DNA of 64,000 nucleotides from Channallabes apus (taxonomy: Eukaryota > Chordata > Actinopteri > Siluriformes > Clariidae): the NCBI GenBank assembly GCA_030522415.1, contig CM060131.1:4544203-4608202 (forward strand), read 5' to 3'. Every line of letters begins with the position of its first letter. Position 1 is the stretch's first letter. A program made the translations under genes and the position numbers. A model generated the notes under the pieces. The model saw nothing but the letters and a program-made list of their open reading frames with translations, did not search any database and had not been told where the DNA came from. This document shows positions 32,713-43,312 of the stretch, piece after piece.

Positions 32713-33070
32713 CTAAAGCCCTATTCGGATGTGACTAGTTTTCCAAATGACGTTTGAGTTTGAATTTTTTTCAGTCGACGTTGGTCATTCCATTTACGCA
32801 TTAGGACGGGACTAACATCTCCGTGTTTATTACGGAGGTAGGCGTCTCTGTGTTTTACATGTGGGCGTTGTCCAGGCCACATGTCCAGATCTACATCCAT
32901 TATTGGTGCGCAAACTTGAATACCGGCGCGCTAGTGATTTACAGAGGTTGTGTGAGAGAAAGACAGACATGGCAGATTCGGAGGGGATTAAAATCACAAA
33001 ATATGTCTGTGAAACAGAAATTTCTCTAACGACCCCCTGTAAAACTAGTCCCGTCCGAATCGGGCTTTAG
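32713..33070. mobile_element. 358-bp MITE with about 32-bp inverted ends
   Basis: It opens CTAAAGCCCTATTCGGATG and closes with the near-complement of it (CCGTCCGAATCGGGCTTTAG). The match extends to GACTAGTTTT on both sides. Flanks are TT and AA. It has no transposase; short frames inside are not genes. The ends look Harbinger/ISL2EU-like from memory, but the target duplication is not clear enough to decide. Confidence 0.65.
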
Positions 33071-33384
33071 AAACTGAATCCTTCGTAGTGAAATTATGAC
33101 ATGGGAAACTGCAAACTGCTGGCATTTCATAATATACATCGCCCGTTAAAAGTTTGTGCCAGTACTTCGAGTTCAGTGGTTTTGTGTCCTTCTTTAATTT
33201 TCAACATTATACTAGTGACAAATCCATGAAAGAAGACATCTTTGTTCTATGTTTTAGATTTTACATTGCACAAAGTAGCTACATTCATCTATGATGACAG
33301 CTTGGCACACTCATGGTATTCTCTCATCAGATGCATGAGGTAGTCACCCTGAATGGTTTTCAATTTACAAATGTGTCTTATGAA

Positions 33385-34055
33385 TAGGGTTGTTCCGATT
33401 CCGAGTATTTGAGTCCACTTACCGATCCGATACCATTTTCCTAAACATAACCTATTTATGCCCGCTAGCTTTGCTAGCTTAGCTTACTTACAGAGTGTCA
33501 CGGCATGCGCCTGTGATGGCTGTGCGCCCAAATTGATATCGCTCCTCACTCACTAGTTAGGTCGGCCTCCCCCCTCTTTAGGTATGTGAATGAGCAGGGC
33601 CGCAGAATCAGGCAATGGCCCATGAGCTATCACCGCTAATGATCCCGGAGCTATAAAACACAGCGGGGTGTGTAGTTCGGGGTCTGACTGTTGAGAAGCT
33701 GGACTTTTCGACGCGGTGGATTTTATGAGAGACAATGGCACAAGAGCGGGGCGATGTGATGCGCCCCAGAGACTTTAAAAAGGGGGGCACCTTTGATCTC
33801 CGCGAGAGGAGCGTGTGAACGAGCTGCGCGAGCTCCCGCGGCACCTTCAATTCCGCGTAGAGCCCGCCTTCGCATCCCTGCCGCCGAAGTGGAAAAGGCC
33901 GCAGAGGGCCTTTAACCCTTTCCTTACCCATTTTTCTAAATAAATTACGCTTTTTCTTGTAAGACCTCGCCTCGTGTCCGTGTTTCATGGTGTCGCCCAT
34001 GCATTTAGGGTCGAACCTGTTACACAGGGCTAGTAGTATTTTACTTAAAAAAAGA

Positions 34056-34145
<90 letters not shown>

Positions 34146-34256
34146 TGTACAGATACACACCCATGTATCGGATCAGTACTCTGTATCGGCCGATACCCTG
34201 AGCCCAAGTATCGGAATCGGTATCGGGAGGGGAAAAATGGTATCGGAACATCTCTA
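33385..34256. mobile_element. hAT-type MITE A (872 bp)
   Basis: Ends TAGGGTTGTTCCGAT and, inverted, TAGAGATGTTCCGAT are flanked by a perfect 8-bp duplication CTTATGAA (33377-33384, 34257-34264). Eight-base duplications and TAG-type ends point to hAT. The ends are rich in CCGATA/TATCGG. A (CT)n(TA)n microsatellite lies at 34061-34141. No transposase; the 222-codon frame on the minus strand crosses the microsatellite and is not credible. Confidence 0.85.
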
Positions 34257-34347
34257 CTTATGAAGAGACAAGACATTTTGTGATATTTTTTGCCTTCTTA
34301 ATGTCCTCTAGACCATCAGTTGTCTTGTTAAGAGAAAGGGTGGGTAC

Positions 34348-35270
34348 TAGAGCTGGGCGATATGGCTGAAAACTGTATCACGATATCAGTGTTTCATATC
34401 AGTCGATATCGATAATTATTGTTATTTTTTATGACCCATTTAAAATAAGGACCAGTAGAAGAATATATTATATTTAACCATTTTTATTTTAAACTTAACC
34501 TTCCTATTATCATAGTCCCCTCAGTTATTAAGACAGAAATGTCAACAACCATGGGAAAATTATTAAAATGTAAACATAAGTCTAAAGTCACAATGAACAC
34601 TTAACAATTATCTCTTAACATTTAAGGTGCAAAATTAAAAGAAAATGTAAGAAATGCGTAATAAAGTGTAATAAAATAGTGAAATGCGTTTATTATATCA
34701 GATGCCTTTAGAGAAAACTACAACAAAAATATATTGTTGTAATATATTTGAGTTTGATGTTAATTCCCTGGCGGGCCACCAGGGGGCAATACCGCGCTGT
34801 ATACTGTATGTGTCCTGTGCACTGAATGCAGTAAAAGAAGAATACCGTTTCTTTTCCTCTGGTTGTCTCACACAAAAAGCAAGTAATATTATAGATGTTA
34901 GTTGTCCATATTGATGCAAACATAACAATTGTCATACCAAAGAATAAACTACCCGCCAATGTGGCTAGTGAGACTAAAGTTATTACCTGCCACAGCCGAA
35001 TTTTACCCGCATTTGGCGAGTGGGCGGGTGCAAATGTCAACGCCATCTTGTCTCCGTTTATGCTTCCTGAATCGCGACCGTACTACTTCCGGGTCCTAGA
35101 GCCGGTCGCGGAGCGAGTTCGCATGACAGCAATCAAACTAGTTTCGCAACCAGCGTTTTCTTCCGACAGAGAATAAAAAATATCGAACGTTCTATCGAAC
35201 AAATTTTTTATTGATATCGATCGCGTGTCTATCGCGAAACATATCGTTATCGTTTTATCGCCCAGGCCTA
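34348..35270. mobile_element. hAT-type MITE B (923 bp)
   Basis: Ends TAGAGCTGGGCGATA and, inverted, TAGGCCTGGGCGATA are flanked by a perfect 8-bp duplication GTGGGTAC (34340-34347, 35271-35278). The arms are rich in ATATCGATA-type sequence. It holds an LTR-like scrap at 35035-35128 and no transposase. Confidence 0.87.
35035..35128 (-). repeat. 94-bp LTR-like remnant inside MITE B
   Basis: Begins TGTCA, ends TGACA, with flanks GCAAA and GCAAT. The inner ACTTCCGGGTCCTAG, and CTTCCTG before it, match the U3 of the chromovirus LTR (10980-11046). It looks like a shrunken solo LTR of a related family. Confidence 0.5.
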
Positions 35271-35384
35271 GTGGGTACAATTCAATAACTCTATTAATGC
35301 TCCTACAACTACTGTACGAATCCATATTAAGGCAAGAAACACTCAGTTAAGTAAAGAGTCACCCAAACCATCAAACACTATGAT

Positions 35385-35876
35385 GAAACTGGCTTTTATG
35401 AGGACTGTCCTAGGAAAGGCCAACCAAGACCTACCTCTGCTCTAAAGGATTTATTACAAATTACAAAACCACTGATTTACAGGATCTCAGATTAGATCCG
35501 ACATAAATGTTTCTCAGAGTTCAAATGGCAGACATATTAATACATCCACTTTCAGAGGAGACTGTGTGAATCTGGTCTTCATGGTTGAATTGCAGCAAAG
35601 AAACCATTGCTTTGGAAGAACAACAAGCAGCAGAGACTTTCTTAAGACCAGTGAAAAATTGTCGTTATGTCTGATGAGTCCAAACTTGAAATTTTTTATT
35701 CTAACTGCCATGTCCTTGTGAGACGTAGAGGGGGTGAACAGCTGGCTCCTGAATGTGTGGTTCCCACTGTTAATCACAGAGGAAGAGATGCAATGGTGTG
35801 GAGTTGCTTTGCTGGTGACACTGCTGTTTGACTTAAACTTAACCAGCATAGCTTTCACAGCTTTTTTCAGCGACAT
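35385..35876 (+). pseudogene. Tc1-like transposase fragment
   Basis: Readable pieces: ETGFYEDCPRKGQPRP-type linker, AAKKPLLWKNNKQQ-like segment near 35600, SDESKLEIFY (first catalytic Asp) near 35667, CVVPTVNHRGRDAMVWSCFAGD near 35755. The second Asp and Glu blocks are lost by truncation. Several frame changes and stops. Confidence 0.6.
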
Positions 35877-35879
35877 GCT

Positions 35880-37565
35880 GACAATGAAACGTAGGTAAAG
35901 AACTAAACATCAGCCCAACTGCACAGATTCCAAAGCAGTCTCAAATGTAAAAGAGATTTATCCCACCTTATGCATGCATGATCACTTGGGCACAAACCCA
36001 AAAAGTTCGACCGTGGTCTCATCACACTGAAACAATATTTGCCATACAGTTTAAAAGGCTTTGTCTAGCCAATCTACCATATAAACAGGTTAAAAATATG
36101 GGGGTTTGGTAAGTATTTAATTGATATTGTTGCCACTCTTTTAATTTTGCTGTATGTCTCTTAGCTCCTTCACAGACTTATCCAGTTTTTTAAGTGCCCT
36201 TCTGTTCCTCGTGCCCCATTATCCCCCCCTGTTGATGAAGGCCCTCACAGTGTTAAAGGGTAAATCTTATGTTTTCATAATTATTTTGTGCAACTCTTCT
36301 TATACTCTTTGACCATGAGATTCTGTACATACGCATTTTGTAAGATCTGTGGACCATGACTATAGTAGTCAGATCAAACCAAGAAAATGTCAAGAAAATT
36401 TTCCATTAAAACCAGATCTTTATTTGGAAGAAATCAGAATCACTTCATTGATGACAGGTATATGATAATTATTTTAAAATTTGGGTTTGATTTTTATTGG
36501 TTAATTTTAATCACAGCCTCATGGCCCATTTTAAAATATATGCACATCTTTAGTTTTTATTTAAAGTTTGTTGGTTAATATGTTACACTTAATGTACAGT
36601 AGAAAAAGTTTTTACATTTATCTCGCCTTTCATTGTTACATCTATAACAGTGATAGGCATTTAATATTAGATGTATATTGATTATATGATAGAATGAATA
36701 CAATTTTATTGCCACAAGGTAACAAAGGCCATAAGAACATTCTAGATCATTCTAGATCAACAGCCCAAACCATAGTTCTCGGATTCAATGACCTCAAAAA
36801 ACCTTGTGTTCTTTTTTTAATCTCGGAGCAAGAAAGTGTCCAGTGTCCATTTTATTTCAGTCTGGCTACCTTATGTGTGTCAACTCTTCGCCACACCGAT
36901 GTCCATTGTGGGTAATCAGTAAATGTTCAACCTCTTAATGACTAAGAGGAGGTGAAGCTCCTGTGTTTGTCACGGTGGGTGCATCAGGTGTAGAGTGTTG
37001 ATGCTCTTTACTCATGCTTTGACTTAACGTATGAAAGAGAGACATCAACACATGTTTTTTTCTCTCCTTCTCCCCATCACCTCCCTTCTCTCTTAAAGTG
37101 AAATATTGATCTTTCTGCTCAGACGTGAGACAAGGCAGATTACTCATCAGCAGCACAAGTGACGTGTTACATCACGCACACCACACACACACTCCCATGC
37201 ACACACACATACCCACAAGAGAGAAGAGAGTGTGGGATGGAATGATAAAAATAATAATACTGGAGGAAAAGACAGGTACTTGGAAGTGCTGCTGCTGCTG
37301 TTGCTCTGTGTGTGTGTGACTTTGTGTTTATGTGTGTGTTTGCTTGTCTGACCTCCTGTAAGCATCTCATTAACATTTCTAATGGTCCTCAAAGTTAATC
37401 AGTCTCTCTTACTGTTTGATTAAGCCAGACACTCGAGAGAGAGAGAGAAAGAGAGGGAGAGAGAGAGATGTAGGGTATGGTCAGTTTTGTTTTTTCACGT
37501 TATAATTTGTCTTCCCTCTGTGAATCATACTGAAATTGATATTTTCAGTTTCTTTTTCCACAAAA
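35880..37565. other. No gene; probable old unclassified repeat at 35985-36480
   Basis: The stretch 35985-36480 reads like an interspersed fish repeat I recall but cannot assign (GACCGTGGTCTCATCACAC ... GATGAAGGCCCTCACAGTG ... GAATCACTTCATTGATGACAGG). CA and GA tracts lie at 37170-37215 and 37433-37470. No coding motifs. Confidence 0.35.
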
Positions 37566-37569
37566 TTAT

Positions 37570-39095
37570 GAGTAAAAAGTGAGTACACCCCTCTAATTTT
37601 GGCAAACATTTTAGTATATCTTCTTTAAGGACAATACTATAGAAACGAAACTTGGATATATTTTATAGTAGCCAATTTGCAGCTGGTATACACTAACAGT
37701 ATAGTTTTCCTGTCCTCTGAAAATAAGTCAACATACAGCCATTATTATAAAAATTGGTTGGCCACAAAAGTGAGTACACCCTAAGAGATAACAGCTCTTC
37801 ATTGCTTAACCATGCAAAGTCACATGTCCTATTCATCATGTACATTTAGTACATTAAGTACAATTCACTTATACTAACCACTGAATGACCAACATGGCAC
37901 CTCATGGCAAATAACTCTCGGAGGATTTGATAAACAGAATTGTTAGTCTCCACAAAGATGAGTTAGGCTACAAGAACATCTGTAACACCCTGAAACTGAG
38001 TTACAGGTATGAGTTAACCTCATACAGAGGTTTTCCAAGACAGGTTCCATGTAGAACAGGCCTCCCAAGGGTCGATCAAAGAAGTTGAGTCCTCATGCTG
38101 TGCATCAGGTGCATATGCTGGCTTTAAAAAACAGCCACATGAGTGTTGTCAGCATTGCTTCAGAGGTTGTAGAAGCAGGAGGTCAACTTGTCAGTGCTCA
38201 GACAATACGCCGCACACTGCGACAAGTTGGTTTGCATGGCCGTCATCCCAGAAGGAAGCCACTTCTGAAGCAGGCTCACAAGATGCATAAATTGGTGAAC
38301 AGTTTGCTAAGGTCATCATGTCCAAGAGAATGAATTACTGGTACCATGTTCTGTGGTCTACTGAGACTAAGATAAACTTGTTTGGGTCTGAAGGTGTCTA
38401 GTGTGTGTGGAGAGACCCTCGTGAGGTGTACCAACAATTCTATCTTTTTCCTACAGTTAAGCATGGTGGTGGAAGCATCAAGGTCTGGTGCTGCATGAGT
38501 GCTGCTGGTACTGGAGGGCTGCAAGTCATTGAGGGAAACATGGATTCTAGCATGCATACTGTGACATTTTGAAGAAGAGCATGATGCCCTCCCTTAAAAA
38601 ACTGGGCCAAACTGCAATGTCATTATCAATGTCATGGTAATGACCCCAAACACACCACCAAGATGACAACTGCATTGCTGAGGCAGCTGAAGGTAAAGGT
38701 GATGAAGTGGCTAAGTGCTGCATGTCTCCAAACCTAAACCCTATTGAGCACGTATGGGGTATCCTCAAGAGGAAGGTGGCAAAGCACTATGTGTCTAAAA
38801 CCCAGCAGCTCTGAGATATCATTAGGGTGGAGTAGAGGATTCCACAAATTTGTATGGTCCTATCAAGCTGACAAACACATGAACACGATGAATAGGACAT
38901 GGTGGTTACACAGTGTATAGCTGTTATCACTTAGAGTGCACTTTTGTTGCCAGCTACAAAAATGTACTGTATGCTGATTTATTTCAGAGGACAGTTACTT
39001 TTATTCAAGCTGCACACTGACTACTTTAAAATATAGATAAATATAATAAATATAAAGTTTAATTTCTATAGTATAGTATTTCTTAAATTTTATCC
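37570..39095 (+). mobile_element. Tc1-like element with decayed transposase
   Basis: The 5' region contains AAAGTGAGTACACCCCTCTA and, 180 bp later, AAAAGTGAGTACACCCTAAG. The 3' region has the complement-like TGCACTTTTGTTGCCAGC and a TTATTTCAGAGGACAG block matching, inverted, the CTGTCCTCTGAAAATAA at 37711. So long terminal inverted repeats are present though eroded. The transposase lies between. Confidence 0.7.
37894..38875 (+). pseudogene. Tc1-like transposase pseudogene
   Basis: The start MAPHGK is followed by a stop, then LSEDLINRIVSLHKDELGYK (helix-turn-helix). A frame between 38085 and 38333 gives VEAGGQLVSAQTIRRTLRQVGLHGRHPRRKPLLK. Next come STETKINLFGSEGV near 38355 (first Asp region, the SDE block altered), VKHGGGSIKVWCCMSAAGTGGLQ near 38455, CHGNDPKHTTKMTTALLRQLK near 38635 (second Asp) and NPIEHVWGILKRKVAKHY near 38738 (Glu). 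Many stops and frameshifts. Near full length but dead. Confidence 0.75.
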
Positions 39096-39779
39096 AGCAT
39101 TATTTTCATGTCTGTTCTCCAGCATACCCAGATTTCATACTTTGACATTCACTTTGCATATCAAAATTCCTAGTTTCACCTTGTTTAAGTGGGTTTAATT
39201 ATATAATATCTTTACTGCATTCGCTCTGCATTGAGGTTGCAAAGACATGGCTGCTGAAACAATCTCTCCCAAACTGATAGTTTTTACATTCGAATATAAT
39301 TCAGGTAATAACCAAGCAAATTAAATGTACTGAGGTTGGGAAAATGCACCAGGGTCCTATTCAAATAGATTAAAAGTAGCATATGTGACACTAAACATTT
39401 TCTAAATGTCAGTTATGTTTTAAGAATGTCCTAAGTATCCTGGAAGAGGCTCTAGGCCCCCATGACATTCAGAGTAGAGTGGTATAGACAATGGGAGAGT
39501 GATGATTAAGCATATCACCACAAATAGCTCATAACTGCTTGAGAAGTGATGACTTATGTTATGTTTGCAGCCCCAGACCTGGGAAAACGTGCAGTTCTTG
39601 AGACAATGATAAACTCCACTTCAAACAAAAAACTAATTTGGGCCATCTCATCCAGGACCTTATAATGGGTAAAGTTAAGTCATGCAATAGGTCAATGATC
39701 AGTGACCAGCAAATTGACCCTTGATTTCCAACCGCAATCAGTGAGCCCAGAGCAATTGGCCCCTTCATCCCCCAAGGAT

Positions 39780-39976
39780 CAATCTTTGTTCACTTTTCAT
39801 CTGTGGAATTTCCTCCCAGATCATTTACGCTCCCCAAAGTCTGTCTGCTTTTAAATCAGGCTTGAAAACTTTTTGAAAGGCTTTTAGTTAGTTGTTTCTG
39901 TGTAAATTTCATGTTTACATTTTTTTGCAAGCACTTTGAGATACGACCATGTGCAAAAGTGCTATAGAAATAGAAG

Positions 39977-40011
<35 letters not shown>

Positions 40012-40012
40012 C
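39780..40012 (+). repeat. L2-type LINE 3' end with (TTA)n tail
   Basis: Reads LWNFLPDHLRSPKSV, then a stop, then RLENFLKGF, the last residues of L2-type LINE proteins. After the stop comes the hairpin-like GCAAGCACTTTGAGATACGACCATGTGCAAAAGTGCTATAGAAAT and a (TTA)n tail at 39979-40012. A 5'-truncated insertion. Confidence 0.75.
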
Positions 40013-40029
40013 TGAAAATTATCTGAATG

Positions 40030-40200
40030 GCCAAAGAAAAAAAATCACCATCAAGGTATTGGAATAGCCAAGTCAATGTCCGGGCCCTCAACTCTACTAA
40101 GAGGCTGTGGTGAGATCTAAAAGACCTGTATGGCATGAATGCCATAAAACATCTATAAAATAAACAATGTTGTAAAGAAGAACAGGCCCAAATAATCAAG
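40030..40200 (+). mobile_element. Tc1-like 3' coding scrap
   Basis: ATGGCCAAAGAAAAAAA ... GAATAGCCAAGTCAATGTCCGGGCCCTCAACTCTACTAAGAGGCTGTGGTGAGATCTAAAA reads as the W.SQ.P.LN..E..W.DLK block of a Tc1 transposase, with substitutions. It directly follows the LINE tail. Confidence 0.5.
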
Positions 40201-40459
40201 TGTTAACTTTAAGTGATTATTTCTAAAGGATCTATGCGTTATTAAATTATACAGCGTACAAATTTTTTCTAATATGGTTTCAGAATGTTGATTTAGCGTT
40301 GGCAAACAAATGCCTACATTTAAAATCTGGTGTATTTTCTGTTGTCATAGAAAGATTGTTTGTTTATACAGTATTAGGAAGTAAGGATGAAAAAATGATA
40401 TAGGTCCCAATAAAAGACAATCTCCCAAAGCATTAAAACAACCTTCTTAATATTATGTA

Positions 40460-40975
40460 CGTCTCCCCTGTGCTGCGAAAAGTGCAGATGCTTGATTAGA
40501 TTGAGATCTGGTGAATTTGGAAGCCAAGTCAACACCCTGAAGAGGGTTCAGCATGGGAACACCACCCCTTATGCAGCAAGCTGCCAGGCACTACATGTAC
40601 TGACCCATTTCTATCAGAGAAAACATTAAATCTTTTTCAGCAATTTGTGTTATAGTACCATAAATGAGCATAACCTTTTTTGTTACTGGTTCCCATAACC
40701 TTTTTGCTGCATTTACCATTTGTCCTTCCATAGACTTTATTTGGTAGGTCCTAACCATTGCATACTGGGAAAACTCAAGATCTGCTGTTTTGAGATGCTC
40801 TGACGCAGTCATCTAGCCATCACAAATTGGCTCTTGTCAAAGTCACACAGATCTTTGTGTGCCCATTATTCCTACTTCTGGCTTATTTTCAATAAATTTG
40901 AGAACCGACAGTTCACTTGCTGCCTAATATATTCCACCTCTTGACAGGTGCTACTGTAAAGTTATAATAAGAATT
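40460..40975 (-). mobile_element. Tc1-like remnant, internally deleted
   Basis: The minus strand reads the N-terminal region of the same family as 3545-3790: 'KDLCDFDKSQFVMAR'-like at about 40860-40800, with start near 40865. Then a jump at about 40550 to the transposon end (TTGATTAGATTGAGATCTGG). Coding potential is lost. Confidence 0.55.
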
Positions 40976-40989
40976 GTAATGCTATAAAG

Positions 40990-41570
40990 TGAAGTAAATC
41001 AATAATATGCGCTTTACTTGTGAGTGGTTTGAATGCTATGGGTGATGTTCTATATTATAAAATAAGTAGAATATAGACCTAATACTTGACTGTCAAAGTG
41101 CATTGTGTCTATTCAGCTGGCTTTTTTGATTGATTTTTTTTTTTTAAACAAAATGCATTGAGTCTGTGTATTTGCTGATCATTTGCTGCATCCTCAAACA
41201 CAAATTGCTACATGTTCACTAGCAAAACCATACGTCAGTCATTAACTCACTTTTTCTTAAAATCAGCAGTATAGTTGCTTGAATAACAAGCGTCTGTTAT
41301 ACAATCATATTAAAACCATAAATTTAAAATTAGAATTTCTCACCATCTCTGATCTCACTCTCTCTTTCTCTCACTAGAATTCTAGAACTGAAATTCATAC
41401 CGTAGATGCGTAGAGGCAGTTTTAAAAAAAAGTTCTAGAATTATACAACTGGTTTACATAAATATGCCCTGATTTTAGAAATGTTCTGTTTCAGTGTGCA
41501 CGGTTATGAATTCCAGTTCAATAAGTTTGGCAAATGGGCACTCTCTCTGTTTTTTTTATTTATATACCAA
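40990..41570. other. No gene seen
   Basis: AT-rich sequence with no recognised repeat. Confidence 0.55.
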
Positions 41571-41572
41571 TA

Positions 41573-41795
41573 TACAGTGCCGGCGTAAAGTTTTCAGACC
41601 CCTTCAAGTTTTCCACATTTTGTTATGTTTCATACTCATCCTATAATGGATTCAAATCCTCTTTTCATCATCATCATTCTACACACAGTACTCCATAATG
41701 ACAAAGTAAAAACAGATGTTTGGAATGTTTCGTTAATTTAAATTAAAAAGAATGAAACATCACATTTACATAAGTATTCACTCACTCTCAATTTG
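41573..41795. mobile_element. Isolated Tc1-like terminal repeat
   Basis: TACAGTGCCGGCGTAAAG opens with the flanking TA and CAGTG start typical of several fish Tc1 families. It goes on through TTTTCAGACCCCTTCAAG, CACAGTACTCCATAATGACAAAG and ATTTACATAAGTATTCACTC. No transposase part or opposite end follows. Confidence 0.6.
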
Positions 41796-42167
41796 AGCTT
41801 GCACAAAAAAAGTTCATTAATGGCATTTGCATGATCTTTGCTTTATGTTTTCATATGAATCCCGCAGTTCTGCACTGCTGAGTGACTCATATGTCAGACA
41901 GCAGGTGTTTCCTCTACATTAGCACAACGGGATATGTGAGTGAGGCACAGCATTCAAGGCTGCTGATTGGTTAATTGCTGAGCATGCTCAGTCTCAGAAA
42001 AGCAAACAATTTTAAAAGGGTAAAAAAGGAGAGAAGAAAGGTGGGAAAAGTCTTGAAACGAAAGTGCAAATGTAAGCAGTCACTCTAAAGAATGTTAATA
42101 GTTATAGAAAGTGATCAGTTAATTGAAAGTTTTCAAGCATGAAAAGCCTGCTTCCGGTCTAATACAC

Positions 42168-42198
42168 TTTAGTACACACACACACACACGCACACACA

Positions 42199-42233
<35 letters not shown>

Positions 42234-42365
42234 TAGCCTGATCTTTGGACTGTAGGAGGAAAGCGAAGTACTCAGAGGAAACCCACCAAGTAAGCGGAGA
42301 ACATACAAACTACAGTACACACACAGACGACCCAGGACAGAAATCGTATTGAACCGTGCCACGGT
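42168..42365 (-). repeat. (CA)n tract and SINE fragment, minus orientation
   Basis: (CA)n at 42174-42231 runs into the reverse complement of the SINE middle: ATCTTTGGACTGTAGGAGG, AGTACTCAGAGGAAACCCACCAAG, GGAGAACATACAAACT. The SINE middle is itself TG-rich, so the microsatellite probably grew from it. Confidence 0.7.
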
Positions 42366-43312
42366 GCATTCATTTCAACAGTTTTTTTTTTTCATTACAA
42401 ATTTGGAAGATAAAAGGTCTGAAGTAAATTTTGCATTTAGTAGATTTTCAGGGGAACATTAAATATGTGGTCCAAACAGTCAGAGATATAGCAGAATGTG
42501 TTTAATTTTGGGTCATTGCAAAAAAAAATTGATGCAATGATCCAAAATTCAATTCAATTCAATTCAATTTTATTTATATAGCGCTTTTAACAATGGTCAT
42601 TGTCTCAAAGCAGCTTCACAAAAATTAAAGAAATTTAACAAAAAAAAAAAAAAAAACTGTATATAGAATAATTATATATAAAATAATAAATAAATAAATA
42701 AAATTATAATAGAAAATAAATAAATAAAAACAAATAATAATAATTATAGAAAAGAAAATAATTGGAAGTGTGGATGTGTGAGAAAAATGTGCAGATAATA
42801 ATGAGACGAATGAATGAAATTTCTCTGATGAGCAAGCCAAGGGTGACGGCGACGGTGGCAAGGAAAAACTCCCTGAGATGGCATTAGGAAGAAACCTTGA
42901 GAGGAACCAGACTCAACAGGGAACCCATCCTCATTTGGGCGATAACAGATAGAAATGATATAACATCTTGTGTGTTGTGCAGGTGAAAATTCAATATGAC
43001 ACAAATTATTTAAATTGACATGAAGACCAGTTCAGCATAGGGACGAGTCAGTAGGTGCAGAGGGCAGATGAGGTCTGGATCACTGGAAGCACAGGAGCAG
43101 CATGTGTAGCTCCAACCATCATAAAGCTGAATCCAGCTGGAGCTGGTCCTTCTCTGGATGCCTCAGGAACCTCGCAGGGTCGGCCTTTGTCTACTGAAGC
43201 TGGCAAAATCTCCCGATGCCTCGGGATGGGTAGAGAAATACAGAACAGATGGGGAGAATTAGCGTAGTTGCCATTCGGTATAGGTGTACTGGAGTATGAG
43301 TACTGGGATGAG

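Larger units (their letters stand above)
33125..35876 (+). mobile_element. Tc1-like element split by two hAT MITEs
   Basis: Pieces of one Tc1-like family are collinear across two insertions. The 5' terminal region is 33125-33384, the middle 34257-34347, and the transposase part 35271-35876. Removing 33385-34256 and 34348-35270 (and one copy of each target duplication) gives a continuous element sequence. It is 3' truncated inside the transposase gene, after CAGCGACATGC at about 35875. Confidence 0.65.

Noticed and set aside
33608..34276. A 222-codon frame on the minus strand
   Set aside because: It crosses a (CT)n(TA)n microsatellite and the end of a hAT MITE. Composition shows runs of Ile-Tyr and Glu-Arg and no domain.
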